Positions 17,640 through 27,133 of a DNA stretch of 64,000 nt are shown piece after piece. The notes under the pieces were generated by a model. The model did not search any database and was not told where the DNA came from. It was given only the letters and a program-made list of their open reading frames with translations. The translations under genes were made by a program, and so were the position numbers. The DNA comes from Paenibacillus albiflavus (GTDB lineage Bacteria; Bacillota; Bacilli; Paenibacillales; NBRC-103111), in the NCBI RefSeq assembly GCF_004344915.1, contig NZ_SKFG01000018.1, forward strand, positions 1-64,000, given 5' to 3'. Each line of letters begins with the position of its first letter. The stretch's first letter is position 1.

Positions 17640-18121
17640 CTTCCACTTATCGATTAGTTATTGTTTATTATACTCACTAATAAATTGTACACATCACTTG
17701 CTGACTCGTCAAAGATATTCTTACAAAAAGTTAGAAATGAATAAAAAGTAAAGGCTCAGCACAAAAATAAGTATTTGAAACTACGTAGTGGCGCTGCGAG
17801 TACGGATCATTCCTACGATCGCTGTTGTCACCGAATTTCCTGATTGGATTAGCCTTTAGTATGTAGAAATTCGCTGACAAAGCATATCCTTCCGAAGTGA
17901 GCTTTCCTCCGGAAAGCTCTTTAGGCGACCGCTTACGCTTCGTATTACAACATTTATCCCTTCGGATTATAAATGATGTGTAATACCTTAAAAAACGTCT
18001 TCGCCATATTTGACTATGAAACCGTTTCTCTGGTCCGGAACGATTCCGTCCTCTCCGCTCCTTTCGCTAATTGGCAAGCACTGATTATTGTTTTGAGCCA
18101 AAGTAAGAACAAATAAAGAAA
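17640..18121. other. Gene-free, hairpin-rich intergenic region
   Basis: About 480 bases between bshC and the first opp operon with no supportable ORF. It contains several inverted repeats, for example GCTTTCC/GGAAAGC near 17902-17918 and CATTTAT/ATAAATG near 17950-17975, and at 18079-18100 a 22-base sequence that recurs with one mismatch at 38058-38079. It looks like a structured non-coding or repeat-derived segment; no known RNA family is recognised. Confidence 0.5.
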
Positions 18122-18156
18122 CTGCCCCAAAGTCTTGTTAATGACTTATGGGACAG
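18122..18156 (-). terminator. Terminator after oppF (operon 1)
   Basis: An imperfect hairpin (arms CTGTCCCATAAGTC and GACTTTGGGGCAG on the minus strand) beginning 16 bases after the oppF stop and followed by a T-rich stretch. It closes opp operon 1. Confidence 0.8.
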
Positions 18157-18171
18157 CTTACGAATAAGAAA

Positions 18172-19125
18172 TTAGTATAAGTGGCAGGCAACAAAATGTC
18201 CTGGATTTACTTCCTTCATTTCAGGCATAGCTAGTGCACACTTGTCCATTGCTTTCGGGCAACGTGTACGGAACGGACAACCACTTGGTGGATTCAGCGG
18301 TGAAGGTACTTCACCTTCTAGAATTATACGTTCACGTGTACGTTCAATCTCCGGATCTGCAATCGGGATTGCGGATAATAGAGATTCCGTATAAGGATGC
18401 AACGGATTTGCATACATTTCAGTGGAAGTTGTCACCTCAACAAGATTACCGAGGTACATAACGCCAATGCGATCCGAAATATACTTAACCATTGCAAGGT
18501 CATGCGCAATAAACAAATACGTTAGACCATGATCTTTTTGCAGCTTCTTAAATAGGTTAACGACTTGGGCTTGAATCGACACATCAAGCGCGGAAATAGG
18601 TTCATCGGCAATAATGAATTGTGGTTCAATTGCTAGTGCGCGTGCAATTCCGATCCGTTGACGCTGACCGCCTGAGAATTCATGCGGGAACCTGTTAATA
18701 TGCTCTTCATTCAGGCCAACCGCTTGAATAAGCTCGACAACGCGATCTCTTCTCTTCTTGCCCGTATATAAATTGTGGATATCAATACCTTCTGCAATAA
18801 TGTTGCCGACAGTCATTCGCGGATTAAGCGAAGCATAAGGATCTTGGAATACCATCGCAGCGTTGCGACGGAATTCCTTTAACTTATTACCTTGCAGCTT
18901 ATGAACATTCTCTCCATTGAACATGACTTCTCCTGAAGTCGCATCGTACATCCGAATAATCGTCCGTCCCGCAGTTGACTTTCCGCAGCCAGACTCGCCA
19001 ACAAGACCGAAGGTTTCACCGCGTTTAATATTAATAGAGAAACGATCAACTGCCTTCAGGATTTTACCATTGCCAAGGTTAAAATGCTTCTTCATATTAC
19101 GAATTTCAAGAATATTATCCGACAT
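18172..19125 (-). CDS. oppF: OppF1, oligopeptide ABC transporter ATPase
   Basis: One of two nucleotide-binding subunits that power the OppBC pore. The 317 residues have Walker [14 protein letters not shown] near residue 43, the signature SGGQRQRIGIARALA near 150, Walker B FIIADEPISALD, and the C-terminal OppD/F-type Cys-containing region (GCPFRTRCPKAMDKC) typical of peptide importers. I start at ATG 19125 (MSDNIL) behind AGGAGGTG; a GTG at 19134 falls inside that ribosome site. The start overlaps the oppD1 stop by 11 bases. It is the last gene of operon 1. Confidence 0.95.
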   Translation of the reverse strand: MSDNILEIRNMKKHFNLGNGKILKAVDRFSINIKRGETFGLVGESGCGKSTAGRTIIRMYDATSGEVMFNGENVHKLQGNKLKEFRRNAAMVFQDPYASLNPRMTVGNIIAEGIDIHNLYTGKKRRDRVVELIQAVGLNEEHINRFPHEFSGGQRQRIGIARALAIEPQFIIADEPISALDVSIQAQVVNLFKKLQKDHGLTYLFIAHDLAMVKYISDRIGVMYLGNLVEVTTSTEMYANPLHPYTESLLSAIPIADPEIERTRERIILEGEVPSPLNPPSGCPFRTRCPKAMDKCALAMPEMKEVNPGHFVACHLY

Positions 19126-20149
19126 GTTGATCACCTCCTATATCTGCAGGTCTTGCTACTTTAGGTGCATCTGGGTGCAATAACCAGCATGCTGCAGAGT
19201 GTTGTCCTGACACAAGCGTATGTTCTGGATCTTTCTCCATACAAATACCCATTGCATATGGACATCTAGCTGCAAATGCACAACCTACTGGTGGTGCAAA
19301 TAAATCGGGTGGGGAACCTGGAATCGGAACCAATTCTTCATCAGCGCTTTTATCTAATCTTGGAACCGAACGAAGAAGTCCCCAAGTATAAGGATGTCTC
19401 GAATTATAGAAAATTTCATCGATCGTACCTTGCTCTACAACTTTACCCGCATACATAACGATAACACGTTGTGCCATATCAGCCACAATACCAAGGTCAT
19501 GCGTGATTACAATGATAGAAGCGCTCGTCTGTTCGGACAGCTTCTTCATTAATTTAATGATTTGTGCTTGAATCGTTACATCAAGAGCTGTTGTAGGCTC
19601 ATCGGCAATCAGTAGCTTCGGCGTACAAGCAAGTGCAAGTGCGATCATTACACGTTGACGCATACCACCTGAGAATTCATGCGGATATTGCTTCACACGA
19701 CTTTCAGGATTGGACATACCAACAAGCGAGAGCATTTCAATGGCACGCTTCATGGCATCTTCTTTATTCATGCCCTGATGCTTGATCAGACCTTCTGTAA
19801 TCTGCTTACCTACTTGCATAGTTGGGTTAAGAGAAGTCATTGGATCCTGGAAGATCATGCCCATTTCTTTACCGCGAATTTTTTCCATCTGCTTATCAGA
19901 TAGCTTCGTTATATCATGCTCACCATTAAACAGGATTGAGCCGTCTTTAATTACTCCTGGAGGGTTAGGAATTAGGCGCATAATTGTCTGTGCGGTTACT
20001 GATTTACCACAGCCAGACTCACCTACGATCGCTAGCACCTCTCCTTTATTTAAATGAAACGATACACCTCGTACCGCTTGCACTTCACCAGCATACGTCT
20101 GGAAGGATACTTTGAGATCCTTCACCTCTAACAATGGCTGATCGCTCAT
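19115..20149 (-). CDS. oppD: OppD1, oligopeptide ABC transporter ATPase
   Basis: First ATPase subunit of operon 1, pairing with OppF1. The 344 residues show Walker [15 protein letters not shown] near residue 38, signature [15 protein letters not shown], Walker [13 protein letters not shown] and a C-terminal [21 protein letters not shown] segment characteristic of OppD/DppD, which in some homologues holds an Fe-S cluster. It lies 14 bases after oppC1 and overlaps oppF1. Confidence 0.95.
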   Translation of the reverse strand: MSDQPLLEVKDLKVSFQTYAGEVQAVRGVSFHLNKGEVLAIVGESGCGKSVTAQTIMRLIPNPPGVIKDGSILFNGEHDITKLSDKQMEKIRGKEMGMIFQDPMTSLNPTMQVGKQITEGLIKHQGMNKEDAMKRAIEMLSLVGMSNPESRVKQYPHEFSGGMRQRVMIALALACTPKLLIADEPTTALDVTIQAQIIKLMKKLSEQTSASIIVITHDLGIVADMAQRVIVMYAGKVVEQGTIDEIFYNSRHPYTWGLLRSVPRLDKSADEELVPIPGSPPDLFAPPVGCAFAARCPYAMGICMEKDPEHTLVSGQHSAACWLLHPDAPKVARPADIGGDQHVG

Positions 20150-20163
20150 GTAACTTCCCCCTT

Positions 20164-21099
20164 TTACTTACGCATTTTTGGATCTAGTGCATCACGTAAT
20201 CCATCACCAAGCAAGTTAAAGCTCAAAAGAATTAAGCTGAAAACAATGGCTGGGAAAATAAGGCGATGCGGGAATAATCGAATGTTAGCTGCTCCATCAG
20301 TTAATAGCGTACCAAGCGAAGCCATAGGAACCTTAATACCTACACCGATGAACGATAGGAAAGATTCGAAGAAAATTGCTCCTGGTACTGCAAATGTAAT
20401 TTGAATAACAATAATGCCAAGTGCATTTGGAACTAAATGACGTGTAATAATTCTCCAAGTGGATGCACCCAAAGTTTGAGCTGCAAGCACAAATTCATTC
20501 TCTTTAAGCGATAGCATTTGACCACGTACAAGACGAGCCATCTGAGTCCAACCGACTAGAGCATACGCAAGAATAATCGTCCCCATCCCTGCGCCTAATG
20601 TAACAATGAGTAGAATTGCAATGATCAGCATAGGAATCGCAATAATGACCTCGATAAAACGTTGCATAATGGTATCAACTTTACCACCATAATAACCAGA
20701 GATACCACCATAGATAACCCCGATGACCAAATCAATCGCTGCAGCGGCTAAACCAACGAACAAGGAAATTCGAGTTCCCCACCATACGCGTGTCCATAAA
20801 TCACGACCAAAGTCATCTGTACCAAACCAATATTGACTGTTAGGTGCAACATTTGTTGCCGTGATGTTTTGCTCTTCATATGAGAAAGATGAGAACATAG
20901 GAGCAAAGATTGCCAAAAGCGAAAGAACAACCAAGATGATCAGACCAGCCATAGCCAACTTGTTCATCTTCAGTCTGCGCCATGCATCCTGCCAATACGT
21001 TTGAGATGGGCGAACGATCACGTCCCTCTTCAAGGTTTCGCTCGGCAATTTTTCAAACTTTGATTTATCGATATGAGTCATTTGAATATCATTCTGCAT
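20164..21099 (-). CDS. oppC: OppC1, oligopeptide ABC transporter permease
   Basis: Membrane permease subunit of 311 residues. It has the extended N-terminus typical of OppC, one TM near residues 50-70 (LAMAGLIILVVLSLLAIFAP), the periplasm-facing YWFGTDDFGRDLWTRVWWGTR signature, five more TMs, and the cytoplasmic EAA-type loop QTLGASTWRIITRHLVPNA that contacts the ATPases. The ATG is three bases after the oppB1 stop. Confidence 0.95.
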   Translation of the reverse strand: MQNDIQMTHIDKSKFEKLPSETLKRDVIVRPSQTYWQDAWRRLKMNKLAMAGLIILVVLSLLAIFAPMFSSFSYEEQNITATNVAPNSQYWFGTDDFGRDLWTRVWWGTRISLFVGLAAAAIDLVIGVIYGGISGYYGGKVDTIMQRFIEVIIAIPMLIIAILLIVTLGAGMGTIILAYALVGWTQMARLVRGQMLSLKENEFVLAAQTLGASTWRIITRHLVPNALGIIVIQITFAVPGAIFFESFLSFIGVGIKVPMASLGTLLTDGAANIRLFPHRLIFPAIVFSLILLSFNLLGDGLRDALDPKMRK

Positions 21100-21102
21100 T
21101 GT

Positions 21103-22035
21103 CTAGCTACCGCCTTTCCCTAGACGAATTCGTGGATCAATAAATCCATAAAGAACATCAGTGATTAGAATTACACCAACTAATAGTGCTGAATAGAAGA
21201 TCGTTAGACCAGAAATAAGCGTATAGTCATTTGAATATACAGATTGTACAAAGTGTCTACCTAGACCAGGAACAGCAAAAACTTGCTCGACAACAAGCGT
21301 ACCTGTAATAACATTCACAAACGCCGGACCAAAAATAGTAAGCACAGGCATTAAGGCATTTCTTAACATATGATTAATGACTACCTTCATTCTGCCTAGG
21401 CCTTTAGACTTAGCCGTCTTAATATAGTCCTGATTGATGACATCAAGCATCGATGTACGCATCATCCGTGTCAAAATGGCGATCGTACCAAATGAAAGTG
21501 CGATAGCAGGTAACACTCTGCTAGCTGGACTTTCCCACAAACCTGCTGGAAGCCAGCCTAGTTTCACACCAATATAATAGGAAAATAAGGGTCCTAATAC
21601 AAAAGATGGAACTGATATCCCTAGTACAGCTATGAAACTAGCAGAATAGTCCTGCCACTTATTGTGTCTTAAAGCCGCGATAATTCCGAGACTAAGACCC
21701 ACAACGAGTGCAATTGCCATTGAAATGGAACCTAGCTCAGCTGATACAGAAAAACCTTGCTTAATAATTTCAGTTACTTCTCTTGCAGGGAATTGGAACG
21801 AATACCCAAGATCACCTTGCGCCACATTCCCGATATATTGCAAATATTGCTCCCAGATTGGCTTGTCCAATCCATATTGCTTGGTTAGCATAATCCGAGT
21901 CGCTTCAGGAAGTTTCTCCGACCCTGGGCCAAAGGGATCACCAGGTAATAGTTTCATGAGTACAAAAGTCAGTGTAACAATAAGCCACAATGTGATAAGT
22001 GTATATCCAAGGCGGCGTAGCGTAAACTTGAGCAC
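21103..22035 (-). CDS. oppB: OppB1, oligopeptide ABC transporter permease
   Basis: Permease partner of OppC1, 310 residues. It has the OppB N-terminal TM (YTLITLWLIVTLTFVLMKLL), the LPGDPFGPGSEKLP extracellular stretch, YGLDKPIWEQYLQY, and the EAA loop TAKSKGLGRMKVVINHMLRNA near residue 210. Six TMs are expected. It follows oppA1 after a gap containing a hairpin that may reduce readthrough from the binding-protein gene. Confidence 0.95.
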   Translation of the reverse strand: MLKFTLRRLGYTLITLWLIVTLTFVLMKLLPGDPFGPGSEKLPEATRIMLTKQYGLDKPIWEQYLQYIGNVAQGDLGYSFQFPAREVTEIIKQGFSVSAELGSISMAIALVVGLSLGIIAALRHNKWQDYSASFIAVLGISVPSFVLGPLFSYYIGVKLGWLPAGLWESPASRVLPAIALSFGTIAILTRMMRTSMLDVINQDYIKTAKSKGLGRMKVVINHMLRNALMPVLTIFGPAFVNVITGTLVVEQVFAVPGLGRHFVQSVYSNDYTLISGLTIFYSALLVGVILITDVLYGFIDPRIRLGKGGS

Positions 22036-22072
22036 GCAGGTTCCTCCTCTATTTATAGAATTATAAATATAA

Positions 22073-22111
22073 AGAGGGGATACGCGACGTTCTTAAGCGA
22101 CATCCCCCTCT
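22073..22111 (-). terminator. Attenuator-like hairpin between oppA1 and oppB1
   Basis: A strong stem (AGAGGGG- and -CCCCTCT arms plus CGC/GCG inner pairs) 29 bases after the oppA1 stop, followed by TTTATATTT. Hairpins at this place in ABC operons commonly make a high level of binding protein relative to pore subunits. Operon 2 has an equivalent hairpin. Confidence 0.7.
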
Positions 22112-22140
22112 AAATCTATCAGCTTGAAGCTGGGTTAAAA

Positions 22141-23787
22141 TTACTTAACCTCTGCCCATTTAGCATCCCATTCAAAACCTGATGGAGCTAGAATTAAGTT
22201 TTCAATACCAGGTCTGATTAGGAATTTAGCACTTCTAAAGTATAATGGTCCGACAGGCAAATCTTCGATCAATTGCTTTTCAGCATCAACAAGTAATTGT
22301 GAACGCTTAGCTGGATCTAATTCTTTTTGAGCTGCTTTTACATTATTTGTATAAGCTTCGCTGTCATAGTTAGGGTAGTTCATGGATGAATCTTTCATCC
22401 ATAGATCTAGGAAAGTCATTGGATCGTTGTAATCCGCACCCCATAGTGCAATAACAGCATCAAAGTTGCGTGATTTCATTTTTTCAACGCGTGCTGCGAA
22501 TGGAAGCGGTTCAGCTTCTGCTTCAACACCAAGGTTAGTTTTCCATTGGCTTAATACATACTCAAGCGATTTCTTAGCGGCAGAAGTATCATCAGAAGTT
22601 AGTTTGAACTTAGGAATTGAAGTAAGTCCTGCTTCTTTCATACCTTCTTCAAGCAAAGCTTTTGCTTTAGCAACATCATACGCAGGAAGAATGTCTCCTA
22701 CTACTTTTCTGAACTCTTCACCGTTACCATCTTTTGTACCGTTAGGAACTAGTCCAGTTGCAGGAACGGAACCGTTCTTAAGAACTACATCTACTAGCCC
22801 TTGCTTGTCAATTGCCATATTCAAAGCTTGACGAATTTTAGCATTTGAGAAAACAGGATTATCTTTCGTTTGGTATTGGATATAAGAGTTTGTAAGCTCT
22901 GGCTTTGTTACCAAGTCTGGCTTGTCTTTGTAAAGCGCAATGTTATCACCAGAAATAGATGTGTAATCTAGTTCTTTTGTTTCATATAGGTTAAGTGCTG
23001 TTCCAGCGTCCTTAACAATACTAATGTTGATCTTATTTAGCTTAACGTTAGCAGCATCCCAATAAGATTCATTCTTTTCAAGTGTTAAGTTTTGCTCATG
23101 ATTCCAAGTTGTTAGTTTAAATGGACCGTTACCGATCACTTTATCAGCATCCGCAGCGAATTTGTTGCCATATTGGCTAACAATATCTTCACGTTGTGGG
23201 AAGAATGTAGGGAATGCCAACATTTCTGTAAAGAATCCTTTAGGGGATACTAACTTAATTTCAAGTTGTGTATCGGATAATGCCTTAGCCCCTAATTGGT
23301 CTGGTGTTGCAGTACCTGCAACGATTTCAGAACCATTCTCAAGCCATTCCATTAAGAAGCTGTATTGCGCTTTCGTTTCTGGATTAGCTGTACGTTGTAA
23401 AGAATATACAAAATCTTGAGCTGTTACAGCCTTACCATCTGACCATTTTGCATCAGGATTAAGATCAATTGTGTAAGTTAATCCATCTTCAGAAATTTTC
23501 GGAAGATCTTTTGCAACACCCATTTGTAATTTGCCTTCTTTATCAACGCGGTATAAACCATCAGTAATCGCGTTTAGAACAGAAGCTGCTACGACTGTCG
23601 TGGATTTGGACAAGTCTAGTGCTTCTGGCTCAGCACTAAGGTTAAGCTTAATTTCCTGTACTTTGGCTGCTGCTCCTGGAGTACTAGTGCTTTCTGCTGC
23701 ATCGTTGTTGTTGCTTCCACAACCAGCTACCACGGAACCGACAAGCGTCACGGCAACTGCTGTAGACAATAATTTCTTTTGTTTCAT
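22141..23787 (-). CDS. oppA: OppA1, oligopeptide-binding lipoprotein
   Basis: Extracellular substrate-binding lipoprotein (SBP family 5) that delivers peptides to OppBC. The 548 residues begin with a lipoprotein signal: MKQKK, a hydrophobic core, and the lipobox VVAGC with the lipidated Cys at residue 23. A Ser/Thr/Ala-rich linker follows, then the family-5 core with KWSDGKAVTAQDFVYSLQR, IGNGPFKLTTWNHEQ, and ALWGADYNDPMTFLDLW. It is first in operon 1 and is preceded by a long leader with a conserved stem-loop. Confidence 0.95.
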   Translation of the reverse strand: MKQKKLLSTAVAVTLVGSVVAGCGSNNNDAAESTSTPGAAAKVQEIKLNLSAEPEALDLSKSTTVVAASVLNAITDGLYRVDKEGKLQMGVAKDLPKISEDGLTYTIDLNPDAKWSDGKAVTAQDFVYSLQRTANPETKAQYSFLMEWLENGSEIVAGTATPDQLGAKALSDTQLEIKLVSPKGFFTEMLAFPTFFPQREDIVSQYGNKFAADADKVIGNGPFKLTTWNHEQNLTLEKNESYWDAANVKLNKINISIVKDAGTALNLYETKELDYTSISGDNIALYKDKPDLVTKPELTNSYIQYQTKDNPVFSNAKIRQALNMAIDKQGLVDVVLKNGSVPATGLVPNGTKDGNGEEFRKVVGDILPAYDVAKAKALLEEGMKEAGLTSIPKFKLTSDDTSAAKKSLEYVLSQWKTNLGVEAEAEPLPFAARVEKMKSRNFDAVIALWGADYNDPMTFLDLWMKDSSMNYPNYDSEAYTNNVKAAQKELDPAKRSQLLVDAEKQLIEDLPVGPLYFRSAKFLIRPGIENLILAPSGFEWDAKWAEVK

Positions 23788-23829
23788 GTAAGACTCCTCC
23801 TCATAATGTATGATCTAGATGTATGGCTT

Positions 23830-23872
23830 GGTGCAATATAGCTAGTATTAGTCGAGTTTAGTATCCCGCACC
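23830..23872 (-). promoter_or_regulatory. Conserved leader stem-loop upstream of oppA1
   Basis: GGTGC and GCACC arms separated by 33 bases, in the 5' untranslated region, followed by AGCCATA. The base of the stem is 42 bases from the oppA1 start codon. The same element occurs before oppA2 (29891-29929) and before the oppA remnant (30184-30224). No known riboswitch family is recognised. Confidence 0.6.
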
Positions 23873-24016
23873 TGGAACCCAAAAGAATAAGTGTTACATG
23901 ATTGAAATTATCCATTTTTATGCAATTTAAATATAATATTATTCGATAAATGTATTTATTTGACAATTATATTTAAAAAAAATAAGAAACAGATAATTGA
24001 CCAATGTATTTTTCTC

Positions 24017-24044
24017 ATTATAGCATAAGGAATTAGTCTGTCTA
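24017..24044 (-). promoter_or_regulatory. Promoter of opp operon 1
   Basis: On the minus strand -35 TAGACA, a 16-base spacer and -10 TATAAT, about 230 bases before oppA1. The surrounding sequence (GACAG ... TATGCTATAATGAGAAA) recurs upstream of the other oppA copies. The transcript would carry a leader of over 200 bases. Confidence 0.72.
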
Positions 24045-24056
24045 GCACAAAATAAT

Positions 24057-24084
24057 AAATCCCTGCAAGAAGATGCAGGGATTT
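24057..24084 (-). terminator. Terminator after opp operon 2
   Basis: A perfect 11-bp stem (AAATCCCTGCA / TGCAGGGATTT) with a 6-base loop, about 120 bases after oppF2 and just before the operon 1 promoter. It shows that the two opp operons are separate transcription units. Confidence 0.85.
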
Positions 24085-24202
24085 GATCCATCTTAAACAA
24101 CTTATTTTTATGTGTAACGCTTGTTACGCAAGGTTTTTTTTATCACTCATCGTATTTTCAAATTGCGCTGATAGAAATATTCGTTTAACCCAATAGATTT
24201 GT

Positions 24203-25156
24203 TTAATATAAGTGACAAGATACATAATGCTGCGGATAAACTTCCTTCATTGCAGGCATGGATGCTGCACATATTTCCATTGCTTTCGGGCAACGTGTAC
24301 GGAATGGACATCCGCTTGGCGGGTTTACAGGTGACGGTACTTCACCTTCCAATATGATCCGCTCTCTCACTCGCTCCACTTCCGGATCAGGAATCGGGAT
24401 TGCTGAAAGTAGAGATTCCGTATACGGATGCAGTGGCTTTGCATATAGCTCGGTCGATGTCGTAACCTCAACAAGATTCCCTAGATACATCACGCCAATC
24501 CGATCTGATATGTATTTCACCATTGCCAAATCATGCGCAATGAACAGATAAGTCAATCCATGCTCCTTCTGCAAGCTCTTAAACAAGTTGACCACTTGCG
24601 CCTGAATCGATACGTCAAGAGCGGAAATCGGTTCATCAGCGATAATGAACTGTGGTTCAATTGCTAATGCGCGCGCAATTCCGATCCTTTGACGCTGACC
24701 GCCTGAGAACTCGTGCGGAAAGCGATTAATATGCTCTTCATTTAAGCCTACCGCTTGAATGAGTTCAGCAACGCGGTCTCTTCTCTTCTTACCTGTATAT
24801 AAGTTATGGATATCCATTCCTTCAGCTATGCTATTGCCAACTGTCATTCTTGGATTAAGAGAAGCATATGGGTCTTGGAATACCATCGCTGTATTGCGAC
24901 GAAACTCCCTGAGTTTCTTCCCATTTAGCTTATGAACATCTTGTCCGTTAAATAACACTTCACCTGAAGTTGCATTGTACATCCGAATGATCGTACGACC
25001 TGCTGTTGACTTCCCACAGCCTGACTCTCCTACAAGACCAAACGTTTCTCCACGCTTAATTTCGATCGAGAAGCGATCAACTGCCTTAAGGATTTTGCCG
25101 CCACCTAGATGAAAATGCTTTTTCATATTGCGAATTTCGAGTATATTATCCGACAT
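24203..25156 (-). CDS. oppF: OppF2, oligopeptide ABC transporter ATPase
   Basis: The 317-residue paralogue of OppF1, the same length and very similar throughout. Walker [14 protein letters not shown], signature SGGQRQRIGIARALA, Walker B FIIADEPISALD, and the Cys-rich GCPFRTRCPKAMEIC tail are present. The ATG overlaps the oppD2 stop by 11 bases, as in operon 1. It is the last gene of operon 2. Confidence 0.95.
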   Translation of the reverse strand: MSDNILEIRNMKKHFHLGGGKILKAVDRFSIEIKRGETFGLVGESGCGKSTAGRTIIRMYNATSGEVLFNGQDVHKLNGKKLREFRRNTAMVFQDPYASLNPRMTVGNSIAEGMDIHNLYTGKKRRDRVAELIQAVGLNEEHINRFPHEFSGGQRQRIGIARALAIEPQFIIADEPISALDVSIQAQVVNLFKSLQKEHGLTYLFIAHDLAMVKYISDRIGVMYLGNLVEVTTSTELYAKPLHPYTESLLSAIPIPDPEVERVRERIILEGEVPSPVNPPSGCPFRTRCPKAMEICAASMPAMKEVYPQHYVSCHLY

Positions 25157-26180
25157 GCTGATTGCCTCCTACCTCGACAGGTCGTGTTACTTTGGGTGCA
25201 TCTGGATGCAAGAGCCAGCATGCTGCACTATGTTGACCCGATACAATGCTATGTTCGGGGTCAATCTCAGTACAAATTCCCATCGCATAGGGACATCTGG
25301 CTGCAAATGCACAGCCAACTGGTGGTGCGAATAAATCGGGTGGTGAACCTGGAATTGGCACCAACTCTTCCTTCGCATCCTTATCTAACCGTGGAACTGA
25401 ACGCAATAGTCCCCAAGTATATGGATGCTTGGAATTGTAGAAGATGTCATCTACTGTTCCCTGCTCCACCACTTTACCTGCGTACATAACGATAACGCGT
25501 TGTGCCATGTCGGCCACTAAACCGAGATCGTGTGTAATTAATATTATCGACGCATGCGTCTTATCCGACAACATCTTCATCAATTTTATGATTTGCGCTT
25601 GAATTGTAACATCAAGTGCAGTCGTTGGCTCATCTGCGATCAGAAGCTTCGGAGAACAAGCAAGCGCGAGTGCAATCATCACCCGTTGGCGCATTCCGCC
25701 TGAGAATTCATGCGGATACTGCTTCACACGACTTTCTGGATTCGCGATTCCGACTAATGACAGCATTTCAACGGCACGTGCCATTGCCTCTTTTTTATTC
25801 AAGCCTTGATGCTTCATCAGCCCTTCCGTAATCTGGCTGCCGACTTGCATCGTAGGATTAAGCGAAGTCATCGGATCTTGAAAGATCATCCCCATTTCTT
25901 TCCCCCGAATTTTCTCCATCTGCTTATCCGATAATTTCGATATATCAAGGCTCTCATTGAACAGAATCGAACCGCTCTTTATCTTGCCTGGCGGACTCGG
26001 AATTAGACGCATAATTGTCTGGGCTGTGACCGATTTACCACATCCGGATTCCCCTACAATCGCGAGAATTTCTCCTTTGTCCAAATGAAATGAAACACCA
26101 CGGACTGCTTGTACTTCACCTGCATAGGTATGAAAGGATACCTTCAGATCCTTCACTTCTAGCAATCGTTGTTTGCTCAT
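25146..26180 (-). CDS. oppD: OppD2, oligopeptide ABC transporter ATPase
   Basis: The 344-residue paralogue of OppD1. Walker [15 protein letters not shown], signature [15 protein letters not shown], Walker [13 protein letters not shown] and the [18 protein letters not shown] segment are intact. It starts 17 bases after oppC2 with a GGGAGG ribosome site. The near-identical length and motif spacing to OppD1 support origin by tandem duplication. Confidence 0.95.
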   Translation of the reverse strand: MSKQRLLEVKDLKVSFHTYAGEVQAVRGVSFHLDKGEILAIVGESGCGKSVTAQTIMRLIPSPPGKIKSGSILFNESLDISKLSDKQMEKIRGKEMGMIFQDPMTSLNPTMQVGSQITEGLMKHQGLNKKEAMARAVEMLSLVGIANPESRVKQYPHEFSGGMRQRVMIALALACSPKLLIADEPTTALDVTIQAQIIKLMKMLSDKTHASIILITHDLGLVADMAQRVIVMYAGKVVEQGTVDDIFYNSKHPYTWGLLRSVPRLDKDAKEELVPIPGSPPDLFAPPVGCAFAARCPYAMGICTEIDPEHSIVSGQHSAACWLLHPDAPKVTRPVEVGGNQHVG

Positions 26181-26197
26181 AGTATATCCTCCCTTCT

Positions 26198-27133
26198 TTA
26201 CTTACGCATTTTCGGATCAAGCGCATCACGTAGTCCATCACCAAGTAGATTAAAGCTTAGCAGAATTAAGCTAAAGACGATGGCTGGGAACATAACTCGA
26301 TGCGGGAACAATCGAATATTCGTTGCACCATCAGTTAACAACGTCCCTAGGGAAGCCATCGGCACCTTAATTCCTACACCAATGAAAGATAGGAAGGACT
26401 CGAAGAAAATAGCTGCTGGAACCGCAAAAGTAATTTGGACAACTATAATGCCTAATGCATTCGGAACGAGGTGACGGGTTATAATTCGCCAAGTAGAAGC
26501 GCCTAATGTTTGAGAAGCGAGAACGAATTCATTCTCCTTGAGTGTTAATACTTGACCCCGCACGAGTCTTGCCATCTGTGTCCACCCAACCAACGCATAA
26601 GCCAGTATAATCGTTGACATTCCCGCTCCTAAAGTGATAATAAGCAGAATCGCAATAATAAGCATTGGAATCGCAATGATGATTTCGATAAATCGCTGCA
26701 TGATGTTATCCAATCTTCCGCCATAATAACCCGAAATTCCACCGTAGATCACACCGATAACTAGATCAATCAATGCTGCTGTCAAGCCAATAAAAAGTGA
26801 AATCCTTGTTCCCCACCAGACGCGTGTCCATAGATCACGTCCAAAGTCATCTGTTCCAAACCAATACGTGCTATTTGGAGTTACATTCGTCATTTTCAAA
26901 TTCTGTTCATCATAAGCATACTGTGTTAAAAAAGGAGCAACTATCGCCATAATAGACAAGAAACATAATATAATTAAACCAGCCATCGCTAGTTTGTTTT
27001 TCTTAAGTCGGCGCCACGCATCCTTCCAATAAGATTGAGATGGGCGGACGATGGCTTCACTTTGTAATGATTCCACCGGCAGTCGTGAGAACCTTGACTT
27101 ATCAATTGGACTCGGTTGCAAATTTGGCTGCAT
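26198..27133 (-). CDS. oppC: OppC2, oligopeptide ABC transporter permease
   Basis: The 311-residue paralogue of OppC1, with the same N-terminal extension, YWFGTDDFGRDLWTRVWWGT signature, six predicted TMs and EAA loop QTLGASTWRIITRHLVPNA. Its ATG shares one base with the oppB2 stop (TAATG), giving tight coupling. The N-terminal 30 residues differ most from OppC1. Confidence 0.95.
   Translation of the reverse strand: MQPNLQPSPIDKSRFSRLPVESLQSEAIVRPSQSYWKDAWRRLKKNKLAMAGLIILCFLSIMAIVAPFLTQYAYDEQNLKMTNVTPNSTYWFGTDDFGRDLWTRVWWGTRISLFIGLTAALIDLVIGVIYGGISGYYGGRLDNIMQRFIEIIIAIPMLIIAILLIITLGAGMSTIILAYALVGWTQMARLVRGQVLTLKENEFVLASQTLGASTWRIITRHLVPNALGIIVVQITFAVPAAIFFESFLSFIGVGIKVPMASLGTLLTDGATNIRLFPHRVMFPAIVFSLILLSFNLLGDGLRDALDPKMRK

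Noticed and set aside
17378-17680. 100-codon plus-strand frame across the bshC start
   Set aside because: It is a by-product of the GC-rich island, antisense to bshC, without a ribosome site or family features.
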